DNA of 64,000 nt from Branchiostoma floridae. Taxonomy: Eukaryota; Chordata; Leptocardii; Amphioxiformes; Branchiostomatidae. A program made the position numbers and the translations under genes. The notes beneath the pieces are model-generated. The model saw only the letters and a program-made list of their open reading frames with translations, was not told the origin of the DNA and ran no database searches. Positions 1 through 11,274 of the stretch are shown here, in pieces (the first letter of the stretch is position 1; each line of letters opens with the position of its first letter). Location: positions 16,469,483 through 16,533,482 of the forward strand of contig NC_049979.1 in assembly GCF_000003815.2 (NCBI RefSeq), written 5' to 3'.

Positions 1-203
1 ATTTAACAGAAAAAATAATATCATTATAAGAACATACCGGGGTATCTCTCTGTGCCATCAATAAATAATGAAATAAGCATTCTGTAAAAACATGTGGCTA
101 TACAATAACTAAATTGCAATTGTCACCATGTTTAGCCATTTAATTATCATAGAAAACTTCTTCACCATAGATTTTACTTCAGGAACAAGAAGACAGTATT
201 TAC

Positions 204-3200
204 CATTTTGCTCTCCAGCCTGATCTGGTACCCCACCACATTACCCAGCCGTTCCACCCTCTCGTTCGCCACCCTGTCAGCCACAGCTGTAGCTGAGATC
301 CTGCGGGGCTGTGTGCAGATGATGTTGCACAGGCCGCCTTTACTGGAGCCCAGGTAATCATCCAGGATGAACTGGGGAACTTGAGTGGTCTTCCCACATC
401 TAGACAGAAAGAAAGACACAATTAATTCCTTTACACTTTGACCCTCTGATACTAGTATACAGGTTGCTCAGGGCTTTAGAAATGCTAAATTTAGATTAAA
501 AAGAAGACATTGTAACGAAATGATGATAGAGTCTAGAATCACAGAGAGTATGTTTCATAAACTAGCCAGGCCAAGAAATGCTATTGATAGCATTTCTGAT
601 ATATTGTACATTGTAACATAACAATTCAGACATCTTAGTAGCATTCTTACCCAGTCATGCCACTGACAACCAAGACTTGGTTGTCTTTCAGGGCCTTTAG
701 AATGTTGTCTTGTTCATTCCATGCTGGTAACTTCTTCCTCTCCCCTAACATGGACCTGTATGCTGATGTTGTCTGTACAGGGAATAGACATAGGTATGTG
801 AAAATAGAGTTGATAGAAACAAAAGTAATGCATCTTGTTGCAGCACATGGAACCAGTTCACAAATTTCTGTCAGCATTTACTCCTAAATCACTAACCTGT
901 TTTTTCTTGAACCTGTCTTTGAGTTTTCTGTTCTCACTCCTCACAACATGCAAGTCCTTAACAGGTCTCACGAATTTGTTGCTCCTAACGACAGCTGTCT
1001 TGACGTCCTCTCCATTTGTCTCCTCTTCAGAAGATGACCCCTCAGGAAGGTCACTGCTCTCTTCATCCTCCACAGATGGAGGCGTCACATTGCCAGTACT
1101 TAATCCCTTACTGGCTCCCCTGGCTGAGATGACTGGCTCTTGTAAACTGAACCTATGAGGCTTCCCCAGTATCAGTTTCCACATTTCATCTTCATCTTCC
1201 AAAACACTGACCAATGAGAACACAGCAGGAGAGTGACTTTCAGCCAATGATTGTGCTTCCTGGTTGAGCCTGAGGGAAATGTTCAAACATGCTGCTGTTG
1301 GGAAGTCAATTCTATTAGAGGTGAAAGCAACTATTGGGGGTTGGTAGGGATATAGACATTGAGCTGGAAAGCGTATTTCTACTTCATAAGGGCTCTGGCT
1401 ACTGGCCTCATCCTCTTGATCCTGTATGAGGTGTTTAGGTCTCTCTTCTTCAGGCTTGACATGACTATGCCGACACCTTCGACCAAATCTACAGTTACCC
1501 TTCAGATAGAATTTACAGATGTCTTCACTCTTCTTTTCAGAATCTTTGCTCCTCTCAGTTAACTTATATTTTGGTCTTTTTCCCTCCTCCTTCTGTTCTT
1601 CTAGGACTTCTAAAATAGGTTTAATATGTGGAAGGTCCAGATGTAGGACCCAGAGCTTGTCAGAGATCCTTTCTTTAAAGGTTTCATCATAGATAGATTC
1701 AAGAGCCACGGCCTCATCCCTTCTTTGTTCCAAAGCCTCATCCATGCTGGGCAGGTCTTCTAACTCTTTGTTCTCTGAGACTCTAATGCCATCTTCTGTA
1801 AGGCACTGGTTGTAGAGAAACTCCATGGAAGCACCTACGTCTCCTTTGTTTGCTTGCAGGGCCTTGACACATCTGTCCACATGAAATCCATATCTGCAAC
1901 ATATACATATATATTTGCAACATGTATGTCAACAAGATACCATTGGCAATTTTTCAATTTTACTATAAAAAAAGCAGTAATTTTCTTTTTTTCCTTTCTC
2001 CAAAACCAGAAATATGTCAGTAGAAAGGAGGAAAATTGGATTTTTAAATACCAAAACTTGCTCACAAGACATAAAATAAAATGAACTAGAGTTCGGGGAC
2101 CTCATACCTCCATGAAATATTTATTGCTTTTTTGTGGATGGTATGTAATGTTTATAGTCGGTTGTATTTGAGAGTAATGGTTATATAACATAAATGTTAT
2201 GGGAAAGTAGTGGTGTATTTATTTAATGACACAGAGGATGTCCATCTGATTAGTAATTATCAAAATGTGACACTTAGTTGTGTAATGTGCGTTTAAGAGG
2301 TCGACGGCATATGGTAGCGTGGTGTTCCTTAAGCTTGATGTTTGGCATTTAAAATGTCTAAGGTTGTCAGCATTATTGAGGTTCGACTATGTGCCTCAGA
2401 GCTGTGTGGTGGGAGGAAGTTGGGAAACTCAGAAAGAAGAAGGGATGTGGCCAACTTTAGTCAGATGGTGATTTGATTTTCCACCAATATGTCATAACAT
2501 CTGCTGTTCACACGGTACAAAACGAGATGCACACTTTCCTCTGACAGCCCTACACCAACTGTAAGATGAATACTTGGCGCCAACCCCGTCTGCTAAAAAC
2601 AAGTACCATTGGCTACGAAAGAGACAACTAACAACTGTCCCTTATCGTAACAAAATCAGAACATCTGACACTCAACCCAGATGAGAGGACCTAATGGCAT
2701 TTTAATCACCATGTCACTCAAATCAGCAGTACAGTATGTGAGACATCCATACCTGTTAAGCATTATCGTTAAATGTACCTCAACTTCTTACAACTATACT
2801 TACGCTTCACATCTCCATGATATCCTAAGCAGACATAAATAAAACTAATTATCATATTAAAAAAACTCGGGGTTCCCCAAACAGCTGTCACCTCACCATC
2901 TGCTTGGAGCTAAGCCCATTAACAAACACATAAAGCACGATGCCTGTACCAATATATCTCAAATATAGGGGTGTTTTCTGATATTATTACATCGATTATA
3001 ACAACAGATACGGCTCCTAAAATCTCATCGATTCGAGCTTTTATCACACCCCACCAACACAACAAGTATGAAACCAATCCATCCAGCCGTTCTTGAGTAA
3101 TCATCTACACAGACAGAGACACATAACAGAAAATATAACCTCCATTCCATGACATTTCATGGAGGTAATTATTCCCCTAATCTTACAACAAGACAATCCC

Positions 3201-4782
3201 ATAGTGCTGATGCCAATGACTTAATCCTGGTCATTACCTCTGTAGTCTATGAAGAGCCATTCTGTTGATCTCCAGCCTAGTCTGCCCCACCTCATCCAGT
3301 ACATTCACTTGTGCAGTCCCTGAGTAAGATGTCAACTCCTGCACAGCAATCCTGGAGTCTGTCAGCCAGTACTGGTCTTCCATACGTACATCCAACTCAT
3401 CATACTCCTCTGGGTCACTGGGAATGATGCAAAGCTTAATGTTAGGACAGCAAATCTTTGAGACATAATCAGTTTTCTACAGATGGATGTAATACATTCC
3501 TTAATAGGGTAGAGGATGAATAAAGGGGACTTATCTGGTTCCATCATGGATGTTGATTCTTCATATGCCTTTCCTTTGTTTGAAAAAAATATGCTACAAA
3601 ATGTATCTTGATTCCATTTCATTTCACGTGGACTGGAGGAGTCCTTCTGGCCCTCCCTTAACAGGTAAGCAGCTTACACTTCATCAAGGTCTGCACCTTG
3701 CAGGCTCTTGAGCATGTCTCGCACCATGTCCTGATTTTCATTGGTCATGTGCAGTCGTTGAATCTGTACTTTCCTCCCATGATGACCACGGCCATGGCCA
3801 CCCCTGTATCCACGGGAAACACCAGATGTGGAACTTCCTCCACGCCCATAAGAGGAGGGTGCTCCTCCGGCTTTGGGCCCAGCAGATCTACAGATGTAGG
3901 AGAGACAACAAAGTTATCTATCAACTTGAGCTGACTCTTGCTTCATTTAAAGAACGCCCAGAAAATCAATCAATCAATCAATGTTCTTCAAATGTTAATC
4001 ATAGATACATTGACTTATTTATGAAAATGGGAATGTCATGTCCTTGAAATAATAATAACATAGGCCAGATCAAAAATATGATATTGTTCTGATTTACACT
4101 GAGGTTTTTGTTCAATACTGACATTGTCCGAGGAATGATCTGACACGATAACTTGTACATAAGTGGTTTTTATGATATGTATCATCTAGCATCAACATAC
4201 TGATGTTGTTGTCTAAAATCAAAGCCATCATCAACATCATAATCCAGGTCAGTGAAGGTTGCATCTCCCAAGTAGCCCTCAGCCACAGCTGATGCCCCTG
4301 CCTTCCTGCCTTCACCTCCACCCCCAGCTAAGCTTGGTCTCCCTCTGCCTCGACCTAGGGAAACATAGGGCAGGTATGGTGTATACGTAGCATCCTATCA
4401 AATTGACAAAAAACAGATGCCCCGTGTTTGAGGACAGCCACAGCTTGAGTTTGTTACATCCTACAGTGAGTGGATTAAACCTATTATGTCAGTCTGGTAT
4501 TAGTACTATTACACAGCATGCATTCATTTCGTAATTTACTACACAAAATTGGTGTATTTGTCATGAGGTTTACCAGATATGTAAACAAACAAACAATTCT
4601 GGATAAGTGATGTATTGAATTAAGCCAAGTGTCATGTAAAAACTTTTCTTACCCCCTCCACCTCTGCTCCCTCCACCTCTGCCCCCTCTTCCTCGCCCCC
4701 CACCTCGTCCAGACGTAGGCTTGTTAAATCTTCCTCCGCCACGGTTGGGCTTTCCACCTCTGCGTTTCACCCCTTCACTCAT
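204..4782 (-). CDS. DHX57: DHX57-like DEAH-box RNA helicase, 5' part (partial)
   Basis: Seven coding exons can be joined in phase on the minus strand: 4782-4653, 4354-4201, 3887-3678, 3417-3238, 1893-897, 772-651 and 399-204, giving 663 residues before the gene leaves the window. The order matches DHX57: an Arg/Gly-rich RGG-type N-terminus (exon 1), a short helical segment with LHMTNENQ (exon 3), a UBA-like domain starting near residue 225, an RWD domain interrupted by a CCCH zinc finger ([19 protein letters not shown]), an acidic linker, then helicase motif I (GMTGCGKTTQ, split across the exon 6/7 junction) and motif Ia (TQPRRIS). The family unwinds RNA using ATP. Motif II and the rest of the helicase core must lie left of position 1. 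The start at 4782 is the first ATG of the RGG exon; an upstream non-coding exon is possible because an AG acceptor lies just before it. Family assignment is firm; exon edges are hand-set. Confidence 0.93.
3040..3175. repeat. Repeat end with terminal hairpin in DHX57 intron
   Basis: Within the 1.3-kb fourth DHX57 intron (1894-3237) lies a stretch reading ccagccgttcttgagtaatc, then acagacaga, then a hairpin formed by aacctccat and atggaggt. The same layout, a terminal hairpin next to a run of simple sequence, occurs at the outer end of the 1,675-bp repeat at 11275. It looks like the end of a related non-autonomous element. The rest of the intron shows nothing I recognise. Confidence 0.4.
4383..4460. 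repeat. Diverged copy of a dispersed repeat in DHX57 intron 1
   Basis: The stretch gatgccccgtgtttgagga followed by cagccacagcttgag resembles gatgtcccatgcttgagga followed by gagccacaccttgagcac at about 55333-55370. Two unlinked matches in one window imply a dispersed repeat. Class unknown. Confidence 0.4.
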
Positions 4783-5789
4783 TGTGTGAGTGAGAACCAC
4801 CTGATGTAACAAAGGCACACAGATGAATAGCTGGTAATCAAGTACTGACTGTATTCATAGAGCTTGTATTAAGTTGTAATGCATTTACTGTATGCTCCCT
4901 TAGAATTCTTTCAAAGGTTGATTTGCTATGATAATTTATTTATCTGCTCTGTTGATCTGTAGGTGCTGATCACTTCTTGATGCACAATTTTTCAGATGAT
5001 AACGTTAGCATAAGTTAAGGCAGTTACGGTGACAGGAATGATAGGTAATATCCGTTGAGTCCTTCCATGCCAGGCAGGAGGCCTGCCCGCCCTAACCCAG
5101 GACCTCTACTCCCCTCCCTATGTTGCCCCTTGCGGGGGTATTTGGAGGTATCTAAAGATGATGATGATAATAATATGTCAATGGTGTGATGTAAACATTC
5201 CGCCATATTGCAGGCACCATTACATTCCAGAAATTGTAACGCAAATCAAAACAATCAGGTCAAGACAGGGCCTTCACCTTTGACATATTTACTGGCTGCG
5301 ATTCCACCGCCGCACGTATGCGCACTCGACTGCGAAAGGGCTTTAAATATTGATCCTAATAATTTGAAAATTGAAGCAGACAACTAGACGACAGCAAAAA
5401 GGTCAGGTAAGTAGAGTAGATATTTTCAACGACTTTAAATAGAAACTCAACTCATCAACCGATCTAAACCATAGGAGGAGGCTAGAGCACCCACCTTCGC
5501 CGGCTCAACAGCAACTCGCTCAGTCCTGATGCAACCGATTAATGCTATGAATAGTAACTAGGATCAAAATACAATACTTATACCAAAGGTGGGCTTTAAA
5601 CTTATTCTGTGGGCTCTCTTGGTAATTACCGAGTATGTAATCGGCGGCGTGGACAAATCACCAAAAAGTCGCCATTTGCGGTAGCGGGAGCATGGTTTTG
5701 TCCCATATATGCAAATGGCAGCATGCATACATTCACATGCTAATAAGTACATGTAATTTAACATAAGCACTTTTTGTACATTTTGGTTC
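4783..5789. other. Intergenic: DHX57 upstream region
   Basis: No open reading frame with recognisable protein features. This should hold the DHX57 5' UTR and promoter. GC-rich sequence with CG dinucleotides around 5290-5340 is the most promoter-like part. I could not place a transcription start. Confidence 0.4.
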
Positions 5790-6067
5790 ACACTGTACAC
5801 TCCAGTACAGTTCTGTACACTCTTGTTCACTCTGTACTCTCCAGCTTCACTCTAGCGCACTCTTATACACTCTGGTACACTCTTATACACTCTAGTTCAC
5901 TCTGTACACTTTGGTTCACTCTGTACTCTCTAGCTTCACTCTAGCGCACTCTTATACACTCTGGTACACTCTTATACACTCTAGTTCACTCTGTACACTT
6001 TGGTTCACTCTGTACTCGCTAGCTTCACTCTAGCGCACTCTCATACACTCTGGTACACTCTTATAGG

Positions 6068-6167
6068 NNNNNNNNNNNNNNNNNNNNNNNNNNNNNNNNN
6101 NNNNNNNNNNNNNNNNNNNNNNNNNNNNNNNNNNNNNNNNNNNNNNNNNNNNNNNNNNNNNNNNNNN
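6068..6167. other. Assembly gap (100 N) inside the minisatellite
   Basis: Exactly 100 N, a conventional placeholder of unknown size, inside the repeat array. Confidence 0.98.
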
Positions 6168-6284
6168 TTAGTTATTAGCGCTCGAACCTGACCTCACGTG
6201 ACACAACCAGCAGCCCCCGACAGGGAGGCCAGTCGCGTCAGGATGCGCTCGTCACGGCATCAGCAAATCTTACTGTAGCGTAAA
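6168..6284. other. Non-repeat island within the minisatellite
   Basis: About 117 bp unlike the flanking CACTCT repeats, immediately right of a gap, with several CG dinucleotides. It could be a genuine insertion or a wrongly joined contig end. No coding signal. Confidence 0.6.
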
Positions 6285-7143
6285 TGTCACTCTAGTTCAC
6301 TCTGTACACTTTGGTTCACTCTGTACTCTGCTTCCCTCTATTCACTCTAGCGCACTCTTATACACTCTTATACACTCTGGTACACTCTAGTTCACTCTGT
6401 ACACTTTGGTTCACTCTGTACTCTGCTTCCCTCTATTCACTCTAGCGCACTCTCATACACTCTTATACACTCTGGTACACTCTAGTTCACTCTGTACACT
6501 TTGGTTCACTCTGTGCTCTGCTTCCCTCTATTCACTCTAGCGCACTCTCATACACTCTTATACACTCTGGTACACTCTAGTTCACTCTGTACACTTTGGT
6601 TCACTCTGTACTCTGCTTCCCTCTATTCACTCTAGCGCACTCTTATACACTCTAATACACTCTGGTACACTCTTATACACTCTAGTTCACTCTGTACACT
6701 TTGGTTCACTCTGTACTCTGCTTCCCTCTATTCACTCTAGCGCACTCTCATACACTCTTATACACTCTGGTACACTCTAGTTCACTCTGTACTCTTTGGT
6801 TCACTATGGTTCACTCTTATACACTCTGGTACACTCTTATACACTCTAGTTCACTCTGTACACTTTGGTTCACTCTGTACTCTCTAGCTTCACTCTAGCG
6901 CACTCTTATACACTCAGGTACACTCTTATACACTCTAGTTCACTCTGTACACTTTGGTTCACTCTATACTCTGCTTCCCTCTATTCACTCTAGCGCACTC
7001 TCATACACTCTTATACACTCTGGTACACTCTAGTTCACTCTGTACACTTTGGTTCACTCTGTACTCTGCTTCCCTCTATTCACTCTAGCGCACTCTCATA
7101 CACTCTTATACACTCTGGTACACTCTTATACACTCTAGTTCAC

Positions 7144-7752
7144 GGTCTGTCTAAATACCACAAACGACCACAAACGACTCGGAAATACCACAAACGACCA
7201 CAAACGACTCTAAAATGCAGTGTATATGGGTCAAAGACCTTTTGTGGCGCTTTGGAGACATTGTTTACACATTTGTGAATTCAAAAAATGCAGCAAGTCC
7301 TACGTATTCACCAGTTATTTCGAGATCAAAGCGATTCTTTGCCGCCATGTTGGATCGCCCGTGCTATGAGTCTGCATGGGGAAGTCCTCGATACCTTCCA
7401 CGGTTCCATAGACGACAGGACGATAGAACTATGGACGCTGTTGGTTCATAGATTATAGCATGACACAACTTTATCATTGTCAACTTATAAAACTTGTATA
7501 CTAAGTGTTCTTCAGCCTCAAATGCAGGCACGCATTCATTGACAGCGCGCCATCGTGACCGACTTGAAACCGGCGGACTAACTCGAAATAACTGGTGAAT
7601 ACGTAGGACTTGCTGCATTTTTTAGATTCATAAATGTGTAAACAATGTCTCCAGAGCGCAACACAAGGTATTTGACCCATATACACTGCATATTAGAGTC
7701 GTTTGTGGTGTTTCTGAGTTGTTTGTGGTCGTTTGTGGTGTTTAGGCAGACC
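7144..7752. mobile_element. Foldback / MITE-like element, 609 bp
   Basis: Long terminal inverted repeats: 7144-7324 and 7582-7752 are imperfect reverse complements of about 170-180 bp. Both begin ggtctg / gggtctgcc-like and carry short tandem blocks of ccacaaacga near the tips. The unique centre (about 260 bp) has no transposase. It is flanked by an 11-bp direct duplication, ctctagttcac, at 7133-7143 and 7753-7763. Because this word also recurs in the array, the duplication may be a true target-site duplication or may reflect the array itself. The minisatellite sequence resumes in step after it, so this is an insertion into the array. Confidence 0.8.
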
Positions 7753-9899
7753 CTCTAGTTCACTCTGTACCAGAGTGTTATAAGACTCGCTAGAGTGAAG
7801 CTAGAGAGTACAGAGTGAACCAAAGTGTACAGAACTAGAGTGTATAAGAGTGTACCATAGTGTATAAGAGTGCGCTAGAGTGAAGCAAGAGAGTACAGAG
7901 TGATCCAAAGTGTACAGAGTGTATAAGAGTGTACCTGAGTGTATAAGACTGAACCAGAGTGAACCAAAGAGTAGTGAGTGAACTTGAGTGTATTAGAGTG
8001 TTCCAGAGTGTGCTAGAGTGAATAGAGGGAAGCAGAGTTCAGAGTGATCCAAAGAGCACAGAGTGAACTATTAGAAGAGTGACAGAGTGTATAAGAATGT
8101 ATAAGAGTGCGCTAGAGTGAATAGAGGGAAGCAGAGTACAGAGTGAACCAAAGTGTACAGAGTGAACTAGAGTGTATAAGAGTGTACCAGAGTGTATAAG
8201 AGTGCGCTAGAGTGAAGCTGGAGAGTACAGAGTGAACCAAAGTGTACAGAGTGAACTAGAGTGTATAAGAGTGTATCAGAGTGTATAAGAGTGCGCTAGA
8301 GCTAGTGAAGCTAGAGAGTACAGAGTGAACCAAAGTGTACAGAGTGAACTAGAGTGTACCAGAGTGTATAAGAGTGCGCTAGAGTGAAGCTAGAGAGTAC
8401 AGAGTGAACCAAAGTGTACAGAGTGAACTAGAGTGTATAAGAGTGTACCAGAGTGTATTAGAGTGTATAAGAGTGCGCTAGAGTGAATAGAGGGAAGCAG
8501 AGTACAGAGTGAACCAAAGTGTACAGAGTGAACTAGAGTGTACCAGAGTGTATAAGAGTGTATGAGAGTGCGCTAGAGTGAATAGAGGGAAGCAGAGTAC
8601 AGAGTGAACCAAAGTGTTACAGAGTGAACTAGAGTGTATAAGAGTGTACCAGAGTGTATAAGAGTGCGCTAGAGTGAAGCTAGAGAGTACAGAGTGAACC
8701 AAAGTGTACAGAGTGAACTAGAGTGTATAAGAGTGTACCAGAGTGTATAAGAGTGCGCTAGAGTGAAGCTAGAGAGTACAGAGTGAACCAAAGTGTACAG
8801 AGTGAACTAGAGTGTACCAGAGTGTATGAGAGTGCGCTAGAGTGAATAGAGGGAAGCAGAGCACAGAGTGAACCAAAGTGTACAGAGTGAACTAGAGTGT
8901 ACCAGAGTGTATAAGAGTGTATGAGAGTGCGCTAGAGTGAATAGAGGGAAGCAGTGTATAAGAGTGTACCAGAGTGTATAAGAGTGCGCTAGAGTGAAAC
9001 TAGAGAGTACAGAGTGAACCAAAGTGTATGAGAGTGAACTAGAGTGTATAAGAGTGTACCAGAGTGTATAAGAGTGTATAAGAGTGCGCTAGAGTGAATA
9101 GAGGGAAGCAGAGTACAGAGTGAACCAAAGTGTACAGAGTGAACTAGAGTGTACCAGAGTGTATAAGAGTGTATTAGAGTGCGCTAGAGTGAATAGAGGG
9201 AAGCAGAGTACAGAGTGAACCAAAGTGTACAGAGTGAACTAGAGTGTATAAGAGTGTACCAGAGTGTATAAGAGTGCGCTAGAGTGAAGCTAGAGAGTAC
9301 AGAGTGAACCAAAGTGTACAGAGTGAACTAGAGTGCATAAGAGTGTACCAGAGTGTATAAGAGTGCGCTAGAGTGAAGCTAGAGAGTACAGAGTGAACCA
9401 AAGTGTACAGAGTGAACTAGAGTGTATAAGAGTGTACCAGAGTGTATAAGAGTGTATAAGAGTGCGCTAGAGTGAATAGAGGGAAGCAGAGTACAGAGTG
9501 AACCAAAGTGTACAGAGTGAACTAGAGTGTATAAGAGTGTACCAGAGTGTATAAGAGTGCGCTAGAGTGAAACTAGAGAGTACAGAGTGAACCAAAGTGT
9601 ACAGAGTGAACTAGAGTGTATAAGAGTGTACCAGAGTGTATAAGAGTGCGCTAGAGTGAAGCTAGAGAGTACAGAGTGAACCAAAGTGTACAGAGTGAAC
9701 TAGAGTGTATAAGAGTGTACCAGAGTGTATAAGAGTGTATAAGAGTGCGCTAGAGTGAATAGAGGGAAGCAGAGTACAGAGTGAACCAAAGTGTACAGAG
9801 TGAACTAGAGTGTACCAGAGTGTATAAGAGTGTATGAGAGTGCGCTAGAGTGAATAGAGGGAAGCAGAGTACAGAGTGAACCAAAGTGTACAGAGTTGA
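7753..9899 (-). repeat. Minisatellite array, reverse-oriented arm
   Basis: The same CACTCT-type minisatellite, in reverse complement (gagtgtataa, gagtgtacca, gagtgcgcta, gagtgaacta). The first about 19 bp after the foldback element still read in the forward direction. The orientation flips at a GTAC around 7768-7771, inside the near-palindrome cactctgtaccagagtg. Higher-order units differ mainly by presence of the gaatagagggaagcagagt block. It ends at the gap at 9900. Confidence 0.92.
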
Positions 9900-9999
9900 N
9901 NNNNNNNNNNNNNNNNNNNNNNNNNNNNNNNNNNNNNNNNNNNNNNNNNNNNNNNNNNNNNNNNNNNNNNNNNNNNNNNNNNNNNNNNNNNNNNNNNNN
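9900..9999. other. Assembly gap (100 N) at the end of the minisatellite
   Basis: Exactly 100 N, again inside or at the edge of the array, so the array's right end is not resolved. Confidence 0.98.
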
Positions 10000-11274
10000 G
10001 GGAAATGTTCCAACAAATTGTGTCATTTTTCCCTCCATAAACCCTTTTATTACCCCCATAAACCAAGCTGCTAAGCTGGGCCTTTTGTTTGGGTCTTGTA
10101 TTTTTAGATTTTCTTTTGTAGACACTGGTGACTCTTTGGTGATAAGCTCTCAGACAGACACAATTTCCTGCACTTAGCAGGGATGTGTGAATTGCCCTCT
10201 TCCCAGCCCACTGACCCAGTTTCATCATATTGTTTCCATGTTCGAACATGTGATCACATGTGATCACAAATGATGAATCTATGTTGGAACAGTTTAGAAA
10301 CTATCAGAAATTATGACTTTGATGTCAGAAATGTTTCTAACATGTTTTAATACTGTAGAAAATATTTAGAACATCACAATGATGTTATAAACAGTTCTAA
10401 ACAGTTACTTATCACAATTAGAATGTTATAAAGATTTCCAAAATGTTGGAACAAAAGGCAAGAAACACCCTCTTGGTAATGTGGAATTGACTATGTTGGT
10501 TGAGAAGACGAAGGTCGATTTTGGGCCCCTGGTATGTGACTGGTACTGCAGCAGAACTTCCATTTTTGTATCTTTTGAGCAGGACATGTTATGCTCTTGA
10601 TTTTTGGTGGCAGATAGCTTGTGATGTAAGGAAGTGATGTATGTAAGTGATGTAACGTTATATTTGGGCCCCCTGGCATCTTGCTCTGGAACTTCAGGGT
10701 CATTTTGTCAAAATCTTCCAATTAGCATAACGGAACATAGGAACAATGGATTTCCATGATATTTAGTATGCAGGTATCTTTGGCAGAGATGTAAATAATT
10801 ATTCAAGTACAAATTATGCAAATTTGGACTTAATTTGCATACTTAATGAGGAAAATCTGTATTTACAGTCTTTCCATTACAGGACTCAAATACATCTAAC
10901 ATGTAGTTTGTGACAGGAGGATGATAAGCAGATTATGCCAATAAATCCCTAATTTGCACAATTAATGTGATAGTGTCCTAATTCTTCTAAGTAAGTCTTT
11001 GGAGGCCAATGGCCAATGTCAATTATGCGTTTATCGCCCCGGTCCCCCCTTGCAGTGGTTTTCCTAGGTACATCCATTAATGCCATGTTAGACATATCCA
11101 CCACTTTGAAAAACGGTAGGTTTGAGATTGCTATGGTACAACACTCCCCATTTATTCAGGTCAATTTGGATATGTTACAGGGGTGCATTGTACTGGGGAT
11201 GTTGGGTTGGAGATCTATTTGGGGGTATCTTTTGAGCGGGAACCTTGAAATGTACCTTCAAGTTGGTGAAATAA
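10000..11274. other. Intergenic, repeat-derived sequence
   Basis: AT-rich, no gene seen. Around 10520-10690 are strings (ggtactgcagcagaactt, tttgggccccctgg) that recur in altered form near 30966-31060 and 13010-13060, so this is probably old repeat sequence. A perfect 16-bp palindrome, tgatcacatgtgatca, sits at 10251-10266. The 127-residue open frame at 11016-11399 runs into the 1,675-bp repeat and is not considered a gene. Confidence 0.5.

Larger units (their letters stand above)
5790..7143 (+). repeat. Minisatellite array, forward-oriented arm
   Basis: The array is built from roughly 10-bp submonomers of the form CACTCTNNNN (for example cactctagtt, cactctggta, cactcttata, cactctagcg, cactttggtt). 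These are arranged in a higher-order period of about 80-100 bp. It starts raggedly near 5790, is broken by the gap at 6068-6167 and a non-repeat island (6168-6284), and runs to the foldback element at 7144. Open frames across it (MVHSVL-type) only reflect the period and are not genes. True length is uncertain because of the gap. Confidence 0.92.

Noticed and set aside
5790..9899. Open frames of 60-140 residues rich in HS, TL and LYTL on both strands
   Set aside because: They are translations of the CACTCT minisatellite or pass through N; the period, not selection, keeps them open.
10251..10266. 16-bp palindrome tgatcacatgtgatca as an operator
   Set aside because: Isolated in AT-rich repeat sequence with no nearby gene; palindromes of this size occur by chance or from short duplications.
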